DNA of 64,000 nucleotides, from contig OX638131.1 of NCBI GenBank assembly GCA_951804985.1, positions 60,753,631 to 60,817,630 of the forward strand, given 5' to 3'. This document shows positions 31,906 to 42,660 of the stretch, piece by piece; positions within the stretch are counted from its first letter, which is position 1, and each line of letters begins with the position of its first letter. Made by a program: the position numbers and the translations under genes. Under the pieces are notes generated by a model. It was not told the origin of the DNA. It saw only the letters and a program-made list of their open reading frames with translations, and ran no database searches. Source of the stretch: Dryomyza anilis. Its lineage: Eukaryota; Arthropoda; Insecta; Diptera; Dryomyzidae.

Positions 31906-33020
31906 ACTAGATGTATGTCTCAGGTATTACAGTTTCTTGGCTTGCCAAAGACGTACATTTTTTTACTATAGTAATTTTAACGGTCGAAAATTTTCTAATT
32001 TTATTCTAACGAGTTTGGGATAATTTTTATATTTAGAACATACAATTATCTTTCAAATGATATGTCACACTTATATTTTTAGATATCGTTTTATTAGGAC
32101 ATAGTAAAATTCTGCACTGCTGCATAAAACACTCTACACCCAAAAGTTGATGCACACCCAAAATATTCAAGAAAATGTTTCGGATATCCCTCCCGAGTAT
32201 TTTAAGTTCAAAATAAATAAAAAGTCGTTGGCACTTTTTATTAAATATCACGATTTAATAATTTTTTGGGTTTTTTGATTTTTTTAATAATAAGTTGAAT
32301 GTAATATTTTTTGCTTAAACTATTAAGTTTTTACACTAAACAAACTTATAAAAGTTTTACATAATGGTTCAGAAAAAAATAGCAACAAAATCGGTAAAAT
32401 TGTTTTTCAAAAATAGTCCTTCAATGTTTTCCTTAGTCCTTAAGTTGTCCTTACATAGAATAACGTGTATAAAAAATTTACCAAACAAAAAAATGCATCA
32501 GCTATCTTCTAAAGTTGAAGAGATATTACAAAATTGTTTTTTCAAAAAAAGGCCTTTAATGTCCTTAAATTGTCCTTACATAGAATAACGTGTATACAAT
32601 TATTTACCAAACAAAAATTGAATCAACTAACTTCTAAAGTTAAAGAGATATTACAATTCAAAATCCAATTTTTGTGAAAATTTATTCTAAAATATTTTAA
32701 GATTTTAGTAAACCATAATTAATGAAATTTAAAAACCTCAATATTGTTATTGAACCACGTTTTCTAAAAGTAGACTTTATTAACTACATTCTGGAATAAA
32801 AATATAACTCCTATCGTGGATATTACCAAAGATATTGTATCCAGAAATTAACCATTTATATAATTTTATTCTTTGATTTGAACCAAATATATTATTTTTT
32901 ATGCTAGGTGCGCATACTTTTACTAGTTACTAATAATACGATTTCTAAAAAGATAAGTGTTTCATATCATTTTAAAGATAATTGTTTGTGCAAAAATATA
33001 CAAAAACACTAAAAGGAATA

Positions 33021-33396
33021 ACAGTCAAATTTAGGTACACTGTTAAAATGTGTATGTATTAAAAAGATCTTTACAATTAACAAGAATATAAAAATAAAAA
33101 ATTCCAGTACATCACAAACGACACTAGCGTAGCAACAGAAACAACACATCTTTGTCGATTTTTTTTTTGTAATTGTATCCATTCTATTTTCCGGCACACA
33201 AATGAATTAAGAATAACAAATTTCAGGCACATGTTTGGTTTTTTTTTAAACAACATGAGAATATTTTTGTAACAACAAGAAGTTTTATTTTGGAAACTCC
33301 AGATTTTATTTAATGACATTTAAATATGTCGGTTACTGTTTCGGTTTTTAAAATGAATCGGTTTTAAACGGATATCGGTTTCGTTTTCAATCTTTG
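33021..33396. mobile_element. hAT shell, right terminal region
   Basis: AT-rich sequence ending in CGGTTACTGTTTCGG ... CAATCTTTG. Its reverse complement matches 55655-55975 (GGAGTT(T/C)CCAAAATAAA, ACAAAAATTC, CATGTTTTTTT), the left end of the other member of this hAT family. Confidence 0.75.
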
Positions 33397-33740
33397 GTTA
33401 CAACATATTATTGCAATATTACTCTGTGAAGGTACTATGAGGCGAAAAATACAAAAATATCATTTTTCAGGTAGGATTTTCATGTTGAATTAAATTAGAC
33501 CGCTTCAAATGACTTAAATTATGTCCATTATGTGCACAGGACATCTAACTGTTGAATTCAGAACGGTGTTATTTGAAAAGCGCAATTAACTAATTAAAAT
33601 ATTCAAATTTAAAAGAGCATTTAAAATTTAGGAATTCTTGAAAATAAAAATTAAACCTATTTTTCAAAATTCGAATAATTGTATGAGAAATTGACCTTTT
33701 AGATAACTCCTAAAAAACAGAAAATCAAATTGCGCAACCT
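33397..33740. repeat. mini-me palindrome arm, right half of the hAT target
   Basis: GTTACAACATATTATTGCAA and the following ~330 bp (ACTCTGTGAAGGTA ... GACCTTTTAGATAACTCCTA) match 4789-5000. It is the continuation of 15015-15057 after removal of the hAT. Confidence 0.8.
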
Positions 33741-33837
33741 CTAAAAATCCGCGAATTAAAAAAAAAAAATTGGCTGTGTGCTTTTTTCACCATTTGTGAT
33801 AATATGCTGAGCGGTTCCGTTAAAAAATGGAAAATCG

Positions 33838-34870
33838 ATTCAATTTTGCATCACCCTAATGGCTATGTACACCTCATCAAGGTCAGTTTGCGAAATGTCA
33901 ACGTCGTCATCAGCAACTGGGGTTGTCGTGCGTTCTTCTTTATAGGCAGAGTTATTATTATCATCGCCGGCTAGCAGTTACGACAAATTATCTCTCAATA
34001 ATCTCAATATATTGTTACGAAAAAAAGTAATTTGCTCCACTGTGCAAGAAATCAATAATAATTAATGAGACGCAAGACAATTCAGCGCACTAAGCAATGT
34101 GTTAGAAAGAGACGGAAAATCATTCAGCGCACTAAGCAATGTGCGAGAAAGAGATGGAAGATCAACACATGAGTGCGAATGAGATGCCAATAGCATGCGT
34201 CATTCACGAAACGAGTAAAAGGTTCTCGAAACAAGTCGAAACTTGTCGAAACGTGTCGAACTGATGCATGCAGTATATAAGGCCGACGCATCTGAGGCAC
34301 AGGACTTCAGTAGTGATTGAAAAGTGGTAGAGTGCGTCTCGTGTGATAAATGTCAAGGTAAATAGTGGACATGCAGCAGTTGTTAGAATTTGTTATTAGT
34401 AAAGTTGTTTATTAAAGTGAATTAATTAAGTTAATTGTTATTATTTAAACCAAACAAAAGAGTGTTTTTATTTTGTACACAATCCAGCGATACGAACTTG
34501 TAGGACAGTTTTCCGTAGACTGAATTTTTGTAACAATATCCTGGACATCTGCAGCTTGCCGACGTCTTGCCTTTTTTGTGAAGGTTTCCGTACATTTTTC
34601 GCAGCCCATAAGCGTGTACGTACCTTGGTTGCACTTACGAACTCATAATTCCGAATAAAGCATGGCACGTCCCATCTCTATTTTGTTCCATTATATGCTG
34701 AGTAGTGGGCTCACGCCTTGCCACATGTTTCTGGTCATAATAGGGAACTGAACATTAAATTTTTTAATTGTCACAACCGGACCGATTACCTGGCGTATAT
34801 GATCTGACCATGACCATTTCTACCCGAATAGAATACTTGTTCTCTTTTTGTGATTTTAACCTTTTTGGAT
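33838..34870 (-). pseudogene. unidentified coding-like relic split by solo LTR
   Basis: Removing the solo LTR joins a minus-strand stretch with protein-like composition. Before the LTR (34870-34536) it reads fragments such as FYSGRNGH, MGCEKCTETFTKK and ARRRQAADVQDI; beyond it (34008-33838), DDNNNSAYKEERTTTPVADD followed by VDISQTDLDEVYIAIRVMQN and a stop. Frameshifts separate the pieces. Base composition is more balanced than nearby DNA. I do not recognise the protein. A transposase and a host gene are both possible. Confidence 0.35.
34013..34535 (+). repeat. solo Gypsy LTR (523 bp)
   Basis: TGTTACGAAAAAAAG to TTTTTGTAACA, related to the LTRs of copies 1-3, with no internal sequence on either side. 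A perfect 4-bp duplication, ATAT, flanks it (34009-34012 and 34536-34539). LTR-LTR recombination after insertion explains this. A TATATAAGG box lies at about 34274. Confidence 0.93.
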
Positions 34871-34879
34871 GTTTGTGGA

Positions 34880-35484
34880 GTCATGGGAATACCGAATGTG
34901 ATGTTTATGTTGTTATTAATAAACTGTTTAAATGATAAATATGTATGTCCTTATTTTTGCTTTTGAAATAAAGGCCAAATCGTTGTGTTAGGACGTGCTT
35001 GCATTGACAGAAAAAGTAGAACCAATAGAAACCAATGATTCAAACCGAAAGTAGACCTCATGCGTTTTATCGTAAATTCAAAAAAAACAAAAGTAGAGCT
35101 ACTCTCTACTAGGTCGTCCGTTTGACATTTATCTCATAATCGCTTTTCATAGAATTTAGTTTCCTTAAATTTTTTTTGAACCAAAAATTAAATTTTAGTG
35201 CGCGAAAATTGTTTATTTATACCACGAATAAGAAAAATAGGTAAAAACGCAACCGTAACGCAATGCTTAATTGCGATTTGAAAAAGTGTTCTGATGCGTT
35301 GGGAAAACAAAGATCGTAACGCCTTAGCAAAGTATAGCCAGATTCAATAAACGGACGACCGGCCTAACGCAACGTTGCGATTTGGCTTTAACGGTCACCG
35401 CAACTATAATATTATAACGCAACTATTTTTTTCTCTGCGTGTACACAAAATCTATAAAAACTGAAAAACTTTTTTTTTTTGCAG
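34880..35484. other. no element recognised; possible intron sequence
   Basis: Moderately AT-rich, non-repetitive within the window. It ends in a polypyrimidine tract (TTTTTTTTTTTGCAG) at 35470-35484 that would serve as a splice acceptor. Confidence 0.35.
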
Positions 35485-35602
35485 AAAAAATTGTTAAGTC
35501 TTCACAAAAATCCTCTTCTACAATTAGAGAAGTACGCCAATGAAGATAATTTTCTTTTGAGACAAATTGGATTTTGTGCACGTTGGTGTTTAGATAATTA
35601 TT
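35485..35602 (+). other. candidate host exon, 118 nt
   Basis: After an 11-T run and GCAG, a frame stays open for 39 codons. It opens KKLLSLHKNPLLQLEKYAN and ends GFCARWCLDNY; the residues between are EDNFLLRQI. It is followed by the strong donor GTAAGTAT at 35603. Composition is balanced and the reading is not repetitive. The Gypsy copy 3 insertion begins 28 bp after the donor. I do not recognise the protein. Chance is possible, because the frame continues open a few codons past the donor. Confidence 0.4.
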
Positions 35603-35630
35603 GTAAGTATCTTTTTAGGTTTTAAAATAT

Positions 35631-35739
35631 TGTTACGAAAAGAGGTAATCTGCTCCACTATACAAGAGTAAATGAGACGCAAGACGCACTGATGCAATGT
35701 GCGAGAAAGAGATAGAAGATCAGCGCATTAAAATCTATA
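35631..35739 (+). repeat. Gypsy copy 3, 5' LTR fragment
   Basis: TGTTACGAAAAGAGGTAATC and about 90 more bases match the start of the family LTR, up to AGATCAGCGCATTAAAA. The sequence then jumps directly into gag, so the rest of the LTR, the primer site and the SAP-coding start are deleted. Confidence 0.85.
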
Positions 35740-36290
35740 ACATTGGTGTAATGGAAGATTTAGAGGCGAAGGGTATTGATCTCACGATGCTCGATTTTGA
35801 AGTCGAAGTTGCAGCAGCATCATCGATAAATCTGGAAACAGAAGAAAATTTACAGCCCCAAAGTTTTGATGAGTTGCTCGGAGCTATACAACAACAGCTT
35901 CTAGAAAATTCCAATCAACTCAAATTAGACATAAAGCAAGAACTTCTAGAAAATTCAAAACAGCTTCAGAAATATTCCAAGAAAATGGAACAGAAACTTC
36001 TGGAAAATTCAAGTCATCTTCAAGCTAAAATGGAGAAACTTCATGAAAATTCCAACCAACATTAAGTGAATGTGGAGGAACAGATGCAGGACCATTCGAA
36101 TAAGCTTCTGGAAGTTTCTAATACAGTCCATAGTACAGTAACAGCGCATAAAATTAAAATTTTAGATATTTCAAAGATTAGAAAATGGTATAGACAAAGA
36201 AATCCAGGAAATAATAAAGGATTTGCACGTGTTGCAAGATGGAACTACAGCGTTCAATATTCAAACTGCAATTTGAGACTACGGCTGTAG
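35740..36290 (+). pseudogene. gag: Gypsy copy 3 gag fragment
   Basis: MEDLEAKGIDLTMLDFEVEV aligns with EELENQGIDPAEHEFEVKAA of copy 2, just after the SAP domain. It is followed by QSFDELLGAIQQQLLENSNQ and the same 11-residue NSNQLK/NSKQLQ coiled-coil repeats. An in-frame stop at 36063-36065 precedes EEQMQDHSNKLLEVSNTV. 36291-36493 holds further degraded sequence. The SAP motif itself is lost. Confidence 0.85.
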
Positions 36291-36954
36291 GAAGACATGG
36301 TAGCAGCGCTTATTGAGGCCCTGAAAGAAGTAGCTTTTAAGTTACTTTTAATTCGATACATGGTTATATATCGAAATCGAATATTTTTGTTTAAAAAGTA
36401 TTCAATACTTTGTATTGAAATTATGTTTTTTTTTTGCCAAAAAATGCAACACTGTTGTATAAAATAATATTATTTTTGCAAACTGGCAATACTCATGGTT
36501 GAAGTATATACAGTAGACTGATTCAAAAACCAAAAATCTTAAAATTTTTCGCCCCGCGTCGACTTTCTGAAACTAGGACCTCTAAAACTGAGAAGAAGCT
36601 TTTAAAACACAAAAGAGTGATCCTGTGATGTTGCGCAAAGAGCTTAAAGGACATTTTTGAACTTTTAACGACTATTATCAATAACATTATTATTAGTTCA
36701 AGTTAAAAAGATATCACTAAATTTTCTTTTTTTATTTAATTTGAAATCTGTTATTGAAATTATGGTTTTTTTAAATTATAAATTTTTAGTTAACCGTTAC
36801 TGTTTCATGGCTTCTAAAACACGTAAAATGTAGATTTTTGTTACTATAGTAATTTTAGCGATCGAAATTTTTCTAATTTTATTCTAACGAGTTTGGGATA
36901 ACATTTTTGTATTATTGCACATACAATTATCTTTAAAATGGTTCAAGCCTGTAC

Positions 36955-37190
36955 TGGCGGTTCAAGTCTGGACTGGGGCTAACAACATCTTTTCATAGAA
37001 ACATTTTTCTATACCGCGCTACCTCTCGGCAGTAAATGGCAAATCTACGAGAGTAAAACATTGCCTATGAAAAGCTCTCACCCGCCGTTCGGATTTGGCA
37101 ATAAACTGTAGGTCCCACCACTTTGAGTACAAAAAGAGAGCTCGGCCTAAGTTCTTATAGGACTGTAGTGCCAAACTATTATTATTATTA
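36955..37190 (+). mobile_element. tRNA-derived SINE, 5'-truncated
   Basis: Begins at the B-box GGTTCAAGTCTGG and runs through the family body (GACTGGGGCTAACAACATC, CCGCGCTACCTC, GCCGTTCGGATT) to AGTGCCAAACTATTATTATT, an ATT-repeat tail. The A-box half of the head is missing. Confidence 0.82.
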
Positions 37191-38096
37191 GTTAATAGTA
37201 AAAAGTAAAAGTATACGCACCTAGCCTAAAAAATAATATATTTTGATTGAAATCACAAAATAAAATAATATAAAGGGTTAGTTTCTGGATATTATCTTTG
37301 ATAATATCCACGACAGGAGTTAGATTTTCATTCAAGAATGTAGCTAATAAAGTCTACTTTTAGAAAACGTGTTTCAATAAGAATAGTGACGAGTTTAAAG
37401 TTGATTATTTATGATTTACTAAATATTTTAGACTAAATTTTCACAAAAATTGGATTTTGAATTCTAATATCTCTCAACTTTAGAAGTTAGCTGTTATTAT
37501 ATATAATTACATATTATTATATAGAAGAACAACTTAAGGTTTTAATGCTCATTAAAGGACTATTTTTGAAAAAATAATTTTACCACTTTTGTTACTATTT
37601 ATTATGAACCATTTATTGTTCACCAAAGTATGTAAAACTATTAAAATTTTTTTTTTAGTGAAAAAACTTAATAGTTTAAGCAAAACAACAGATTACAGAT
37701 TAAATCAAAAAACCCCAAAAAATTAATAAACCGTGATATTTAATAAACTGTGCCAACGATTTTTTATTTATTTAAATTAAAACTTATTATTAGATTAAAT
37801 CAAAAAACCCCAAAAAATTATTAAACCGTGATATTTAATAAACTGTGCCAACGATTTTTTATTTATTTTGATCTTAAAATACTGGGGAGGGCTATCTGAA
37901 ACATTTTCTTGAATAATTTGGGGTGTGCATCAATATTTGGGTTGAGATAGTTTTAGGCAGGAGTGCAGAATTTTACTATGTACTAATAAAACGATATCTA
38001 AAAATATAAGTGTAAAAATAATTGTATGTGCAATAATACAAAAGATTATCCCAAACTCGTTAGAATAAAATTAGATAAATTTCGACCATTAAAATT

Positions 38097-38400
38097 AATA
38101 ATAGTTTGGCGCTACAGTCCTGTACAGAACTTCGACCGAGCTCTCTAACCATTTTGAGCTGTGCGTGTTATATTTGTACTGAAAGTGGTGGGACCTACAG
38201 TTTATTGCCGAATCCGAACGGCGGGTGAGAGTTTTTCATAGGCAATGGTTTTACTCTCGTAGGTTTGCCATTTACTGACGAGAGGTAGCGCGATATAGAA
38301 AAATATTTCTATGAAAAGATCTTGTTAGTCCCAGTCCAGGCTTGAACCGGGGACCTTTCGGCTCGCAGTCCAACGCACTAACCACTGAGCTACCGCGGCT
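38097..38400 (-). mobile_element. tRNA-derived SINE, full length (304 bp)
   Basis: The minus strand starts GCCGCGGTAGCTCAGTGG (A box TAGCTCAGTGG) and has the B box GGTTCAAGCCT about 45 bp on, both internal polymerase III promoter elements of a tRNA-like head. The body ends GCGCCAAACTATTATT. A 12-bp duplication, ACCATTAAAATT, flanks it (38085-38096 and 38401-38412). The anticodon region is ...CTGCGAG..., so the source tRNA is uncertain. Confidence 0.92.
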
Positions 38401-39399
38401 ACCATTAAAATTACTATAGTAAAAAAAAGTCTACATTTTACGTGTTTGGCAAGCCAAGAAACTGTAATGGGAAACTATAAATTTATAACTTTAAAAATCA
38501 TAATTTCAGTAAGAGATTTTAAATTAAATTAAGATAGAAAATTTAGTAATATCTTTTTACACTTGGAATAATAATAATTTTATTGAAAATAGTCGTTAAA
38601 AGTTCAAAAATGCCCTTTAAGCTCTTTGCGCAACATCACAGGATCACAGGGTTTAAAAAGCTTCTACTCAGTTTTAGAGGTCCTTGTTTCAGAAAGTCGA
38701 CGCGGAGCAAATGAAAAAATAGTTCTAGATTTTTCATACAAATTTGAATTAGTCTAATGTAGAGGTTAGTTCATCTAGACAGATAGTTGGCATACAGAAT
38801 GCTGAGAATGTCATTAAGAAAAATATTGAAAATAAATTTTATTTTAAGGTTATTTTTTTTGCACTATATTTTTACACTATTTTATCAAAATTTCATTGTA
38901 AAAATTAACTATTTCACTTTTTTAATACACTGTGGATCATTTTGAAGTCATAGAATTCTTTAAACATTTTTAAATATTGAATTTGTTGATTTTAAAATTT
39001 TGAGTTTTTGTTAATTTTGTGAACTTATAAAAAAAGCATTGATGTTCTTATTTAAATTGTTCGTAAACAAATGTTGAGACTTTCAAACAGTTTTCAAATA
39101 AAAAAGTAAGTGGCGTCTGAATTTTGAAAGATGACTTAACATGTATATATTTCAACCATGGGCAATACTTATTACTCGATTTTGTTTCGGTTTGTTCATT
39201 CGATGTGATCGAAATTCGCGTTTACGCCACAAGTAATTAATAAAGTGTTATTTCTATTCTTGCATACAAGTTATATCTTTTTTAAATATTTAACTGCAAA
39301 TAACATAGTCAATATATAACTATGCATATATGTATATCAAAGTTTAAGTAAAAAAAATATTCAACACAGATAAAAAAGTATTGAATATTTGACAACAAG

Positions 39400-40374
39400 T
39401 ATGATTACCCAAAATTATCGAAATTCAGCATAACTAGAAAGGAGGAGCAGCCGAAGTTTGGCTTAAAGTTCCATGTTTGAAGGCAAAATAATGGCGAATC
39501 ATTGCAGGAATGTGCTGCGGATGTTGATAGACTTGTATTCCGATTCATGGTATACGGGGTCCTTAGACAAAACGCAGGCAAATAAATCCGAACACAGCTG
39601 CGTGATACCAAATTTAAAGGTAAATGCTACAATTGTAAAAAATATGGCACGCGACTTTCGTGAAAAAGTAAACCACCTAAGGAATACAGACTAGAAAAGA
39701 GACCAAATGGCCAAAATAACATCGGGGAAATTCAGACACTGTGTCGGCACGAGTGTGTACAATGGAATCCAGAGAATGTCCGAGAGAAGAAGAAAAAACG
39801 AACATTATTCACATTCGTTCATTGAGTGTCGTGCCAGCTGATCAATGGAGTCTAGGGCAAATACGAAATGATCAAAAGAGGGACCCCGACATCGCAAAAA
39901 TTAGGACGTTCAAGGAACAACATAGAAAGCAATGTGTATCCGCATAGCGAACAACCTTCAGGAGTCGCGGTAAGATGAATCAATACAACGTAGGAGCACA
40001 TTGCCAACGTACTTCCATGGATGTACAAAAGCCGGTTCCAAAAAGTGTTTTGGGAAAAAAAATTAAAACAGAGACGAGTTGCATCAGTCCTTAAGGCAGA
40101 GAATACAAATTGCAAGTGATAAGATAAAGTCATGAGGGCAAACTCAGAGGGATTTAAGAAAGGAGAACTAGTTATTCTTTGTAGTCCACAAAGAAATGAA
40201 GGTTTATCCCTAAAACTGCAATCACACAGGGAAGGACCGTACAAGATAATTCAAGGACAAAAGACGATACTACAGGCTTTAGACGAAAAATGAAAGTCGT
40301 ACACTTAGAAAGGTTCGCGCCATACAGAGAGGATTAACATCTGTTCGGGACGAACAGATTTATGTGAAGGGCAG
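39400..40374 (+). pseudogene. Gypsy copy 3 gag-end and pol shreds
   Basis: Short collinear pieces: KGKCYNCKKYGT (zinc knuckle, about 39615), then far downstream ANSEGFKKGELVILCSPQRN (40140) and LQSHREGPYKIIQ (40215), the integrase C-terminal domain, then the polypurine tract at about 40361. Protease, RT, RNase H and the catalytic integrase core are deleted. Confidence 0.8.
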
Positions 40375-40872
40375 TGTTACGAAAAGATGTAATTTGCTGG
40401 ACTGTGTAAGAGTAAATGAGATTCAAGACAATTTAGCGCATTAAGCAATGTGTTAGAAAGAGACGGAAGATCATTCATCGCACTGAGACAATGTGCGAGA
40501 AAAAGATAGAAGATCAGCGCATTAAAACACATGAGTGCAATGAGAAGTGTAGAAGGTTCTTGAAACATTTCGAACCGATGTATGCAGTATATAAGGGCGC
40601 CACATCTGAGACATAGCAGCACTTCAGTAGTGATTGAAAAGTGGTCGAGTGCATCTCGTGTGAGATCAATGTCAAGTTAAATTATGAATGTCCATAATTT
40701 AACTGCAGTTGTTAGAATTTTTAATAATTAGTAAAATTGGTAGTTAAATTAAAAAAATAGAGTAAATTGTTGTAATTTAAACCAGACATAAACTAATAGT
40801 GTTTTTATTTTGTACACAATTCAGAGATACGAACTTGTAGAACAGTTTTCCGTAGACTGAATTTTCGTAACA
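40375..40872 (+). repeat. Gypsy copy 3, 3' LTR (498 bp)
   Basis: TGTTACGAAAAGATG to TTTTCGTAACA. About 50 bp shorter than the 546-bp LTRs through internal deletions. TATATAAGG lies near 40587. Confidence 0.92.
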
Positions 40873-40876
40873 ATAT

Positions 40877-42660
40877 CTTTTAACAAAAAAATTATTTATG
40901 TAGTGTCCCACCCACATCTCAGAGTTTTTCAAATACACATCATGTGAACTTCTACAAGGATAGTTTGAATATATTTGAATGTAATTAATAAGTAATACGA
41001 AATTATCATACGTGTTTTAGGAATATATGTAATTAAATTAAATTCACTATTCACTTAGTTATAAGTATGTTTCAAAACAAACGGAAAATGCAATTCAAAT
41101 TCAAATAAACGTCTGTTCGCAACGCTCGTTTTCATTCGTATCGTTATTAATTTTGTCATTTGTAAATTAAATAAATATACAAATTGTGTTACAAAAAGTA
41201 CTAATAGTAACAAAGTATAATATGTAATTTAATAGAGCAGTATACAATTTAATGACACGGATTTTTCATCCAGAATTCGGCATGTTAGATGCCGCCTGCA
41301 ATAAGCTCTGAACTGCATCTCGTAAAATTCCACAGCGTACAATAAGACAGAGTGTAGCTCGTATTCCAGCCCACAAACATTATTAATTTCATAAACCCGA
41401 TTTTGTAGCGATTCATAGACGCGATTAACTAGTCGCGGTTAACATTTTTATTATAAATCGGACATTTTTGTCCACACAAAAAACAACGGGCACAAAAAAC
41501 GCGAACGGCAAACAGTATGACGCAGCATAAAATAACAATTCCAACTTTGAAGTATGAAGTTCAGAGGTGCCACTATTATGGTATTATCCCAATTTGTTTA
41601 CTTTAAAAAGATACCTTTCTGATATATCTAGACGATGCTTAATAGATCACTTTTGTAATAACCTTTTCGTTCCCTGTAATACGATAATCGCAAAGATAAC
41701 ATTTCGTATTTTGTTTTAGTTGGACATATAAAAAACTGTGCATGTTTAAAGATTTTTAATAAAAATTAATAAAAAAAAACAATATTTTATTTTTATTTTA
41801 TTTTCAGGATTTTTCCATACTGAAACAAGTAATAATATTACGTTTTTCTGGAAACATATTTATATTCAGGCCGTTCCACATTATGTTTTATTTAGAACAT
41901 ATTTATGTTTCGGTTCAAATATTTATTTTTTTTATAGTAATTATTATTTTTCTATTAGAACATAAGGGGCAACATCAAGTTGTTTCGGTGGCACAGTATG
42001 CCCAAACGCTCTTAAATCGGGTGGAATTCAGTATTTTCGGAACCACTCAACCGATTTTTAAAATTTATAAAGTGTCGTGCAGAGAGAACTTAAGTTTTAA
42101 AATTGGAGTTTGCATGTAGCGTCAACGCACTTATGGGGGACGGACGTGTCGTGCCACCTCTTGTCTTTTTAACGTGTTCCGTCCGTCGTTTTTTAGTCTA
42201 ATTTGTGTGTCAAAATTGTGCTTAATGTGGCTGTCCAACAATACCAAAATTCAAAAACAATAATTATACGTTCAATCTCAACTTTTATAAAATACAAATT
42301 AAAATAAATATACAAACAACAATAATTTAAAATAAAACAACTAACTCTCTACAAAAACAACAGCAAATAAACAGAACCGGTTTCGCGCTGCCTGTTGTCT
42401 GCAGAGTTGCTGCACTCGCTGTTATTTACAATTGCCAACGCAAAGGGCTTTTATATGCTCTTTGCTGCAATTGCACAGGTTTGTTGTCGTATTCCTTCCC
42501 TCCCCATCCTACTCCACGCTACTAGCAGTGAGTGCGCGATCTACGCCGTGGTGAAGGCATAACACTCACCACGACTTGCGCTCTCATTTGTTTGTGTCAA
42601 CTGCAGCGCGCTGGTAGTATATATTTTTGTTTTGAAGTTGCCCAGTAGAAAAAATGCCTT
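40877..42660. other. no gene recognised
   Basis: AT-rich to about 41830. 41883-42119 holds an open frame of 78 codons with a hydrophobic N-terminal segment (FIFFIVIIIFLL) but no recognisable family. 42370-42600 is markedly GC-richer (CGCGCTGCCTGTTGTCTGC, CACCACGACTTGCGCTC) and could be a promoter or leader of the LINE that follows. Confidence 0.4.

Larger units (their letters stand above)
25042..31924. mobile_element. MITE with CCTGAGACA ends, split by BEL element
   Basis: Left end CCTGAGACAGACATCT and right end AGATGTATGTCTCAGG (31909-31924) are inverted with one mismatch in 16. Without the BEL insertion it is about 0.7 kb and AT-rich, with no coding sequence. It sits inside the foldback copy, whose sequence ACCGTTA(C)TGTTTC is interrupted here. 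The flanking bases suggest a short, TA-like duplication, but this is unclear. Confidence 0.65.
24743..33020. mobile_element. foldback element (TAGACTG family), copy split by MITE and BEL
   Basis: Starts TAGACTGATTCAAA and follows the left arm of the complete copy at 36514-38756 (CGCGTCGACTTCCTGAAAC, GATCCTGTGATGTTACGC). It is interrupted at 25042 by a MITE holding the BEL element, resumes at 31925 (ACAGTTTCTTGGCTTGCC) and continues to about 33020 through CATACAATTATCTTTCAAA and TGCGCATACTTTTAC. The outer right arm could not be found, so the copy looks truncated on that side. Confidence 0.65.
15058..33396. mobile_element. hAT-like DNA transposon shell, 18.3 kb with nested insertions
   Basis: The left end reads CAAGGATTAAAACC and the right end TTTTCAATCTTTG, imperfect inverted ends rich in CCGAAACCG. 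A perfect 8-bp duplication, GTTACAAC, flanks them (15050-15057 and 33397-33404). The sequences beyond join into one continuous stretch that exists unoccupied at 4789-4796 (GGAGAATTATGTTATGTTAC ... then CATATTATTGCAATATTACT). The element's own remaining DNA is about 15058-15311, 23529-23783, 24551-24742 and 33021-33396. No transposase was recognised. The same family forms 55655-59870. Confidence 0.85.
36514..38756. mobile_element. foldback element (TAGACTG family), complete copy 2.24 kb
   Basis: Ends TAGACTGATTCAAA and TTTGAATTAGTCTA are inverted. The arms stay complementary for several hundred bases inward (CGCGTCGACTTTCTGAAAC at 36556 versus GTTTCAGAAAGTCGACGCG at 38687), with the centre near 37650. 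The flanking ATATACAG (36506-36513) and ATGTAGAG (38757-38764) match at 6 of 8 positions. The MITE sequence GTTAGTTC resumes exactly after the second, so an 8-bp target duplication with two later changes is likely. Each arm carries one SINE. Confidence 0.82.
36494..39160. mobile_element. hAT-type MITE, second copy, split by foldback element
   Basis: Starts CATGGTTGAAGTATATACAG, resumes at 38765 with GTTAGTTCATCTAGACAG and ends ATATTTCAACCATG, matching 10313-10745. The duplication GGCAATAC lies on both sides (36485-36492 with one extra T, and 39161-39168). Without the foldback insertion it is about 410 bp. Confidence 0.88.
35631..40872 (+). mobile_element. Ty3/Gypsy element, copy 3 (gutted)
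   Basis: A truncated 5' LTR (35631-35739), a gag piece, scattered pol shreds and a 498-bp 3' LTR remain. ATAT flanks both ends (35627-35630 and 40873-40876). Most of pol is deleted. A hAT MITE with its own nested insertions fills 36494-39160. Confidence 0.85.

Noticed and set aside
34540..34870. piggyBac transposase assignment from FYSGRNGH and a PCF-like triplet
   Set aside because: The resemblance is a few residues in different frames. No TTAA flanks or catalytic Asp blocks were seen.
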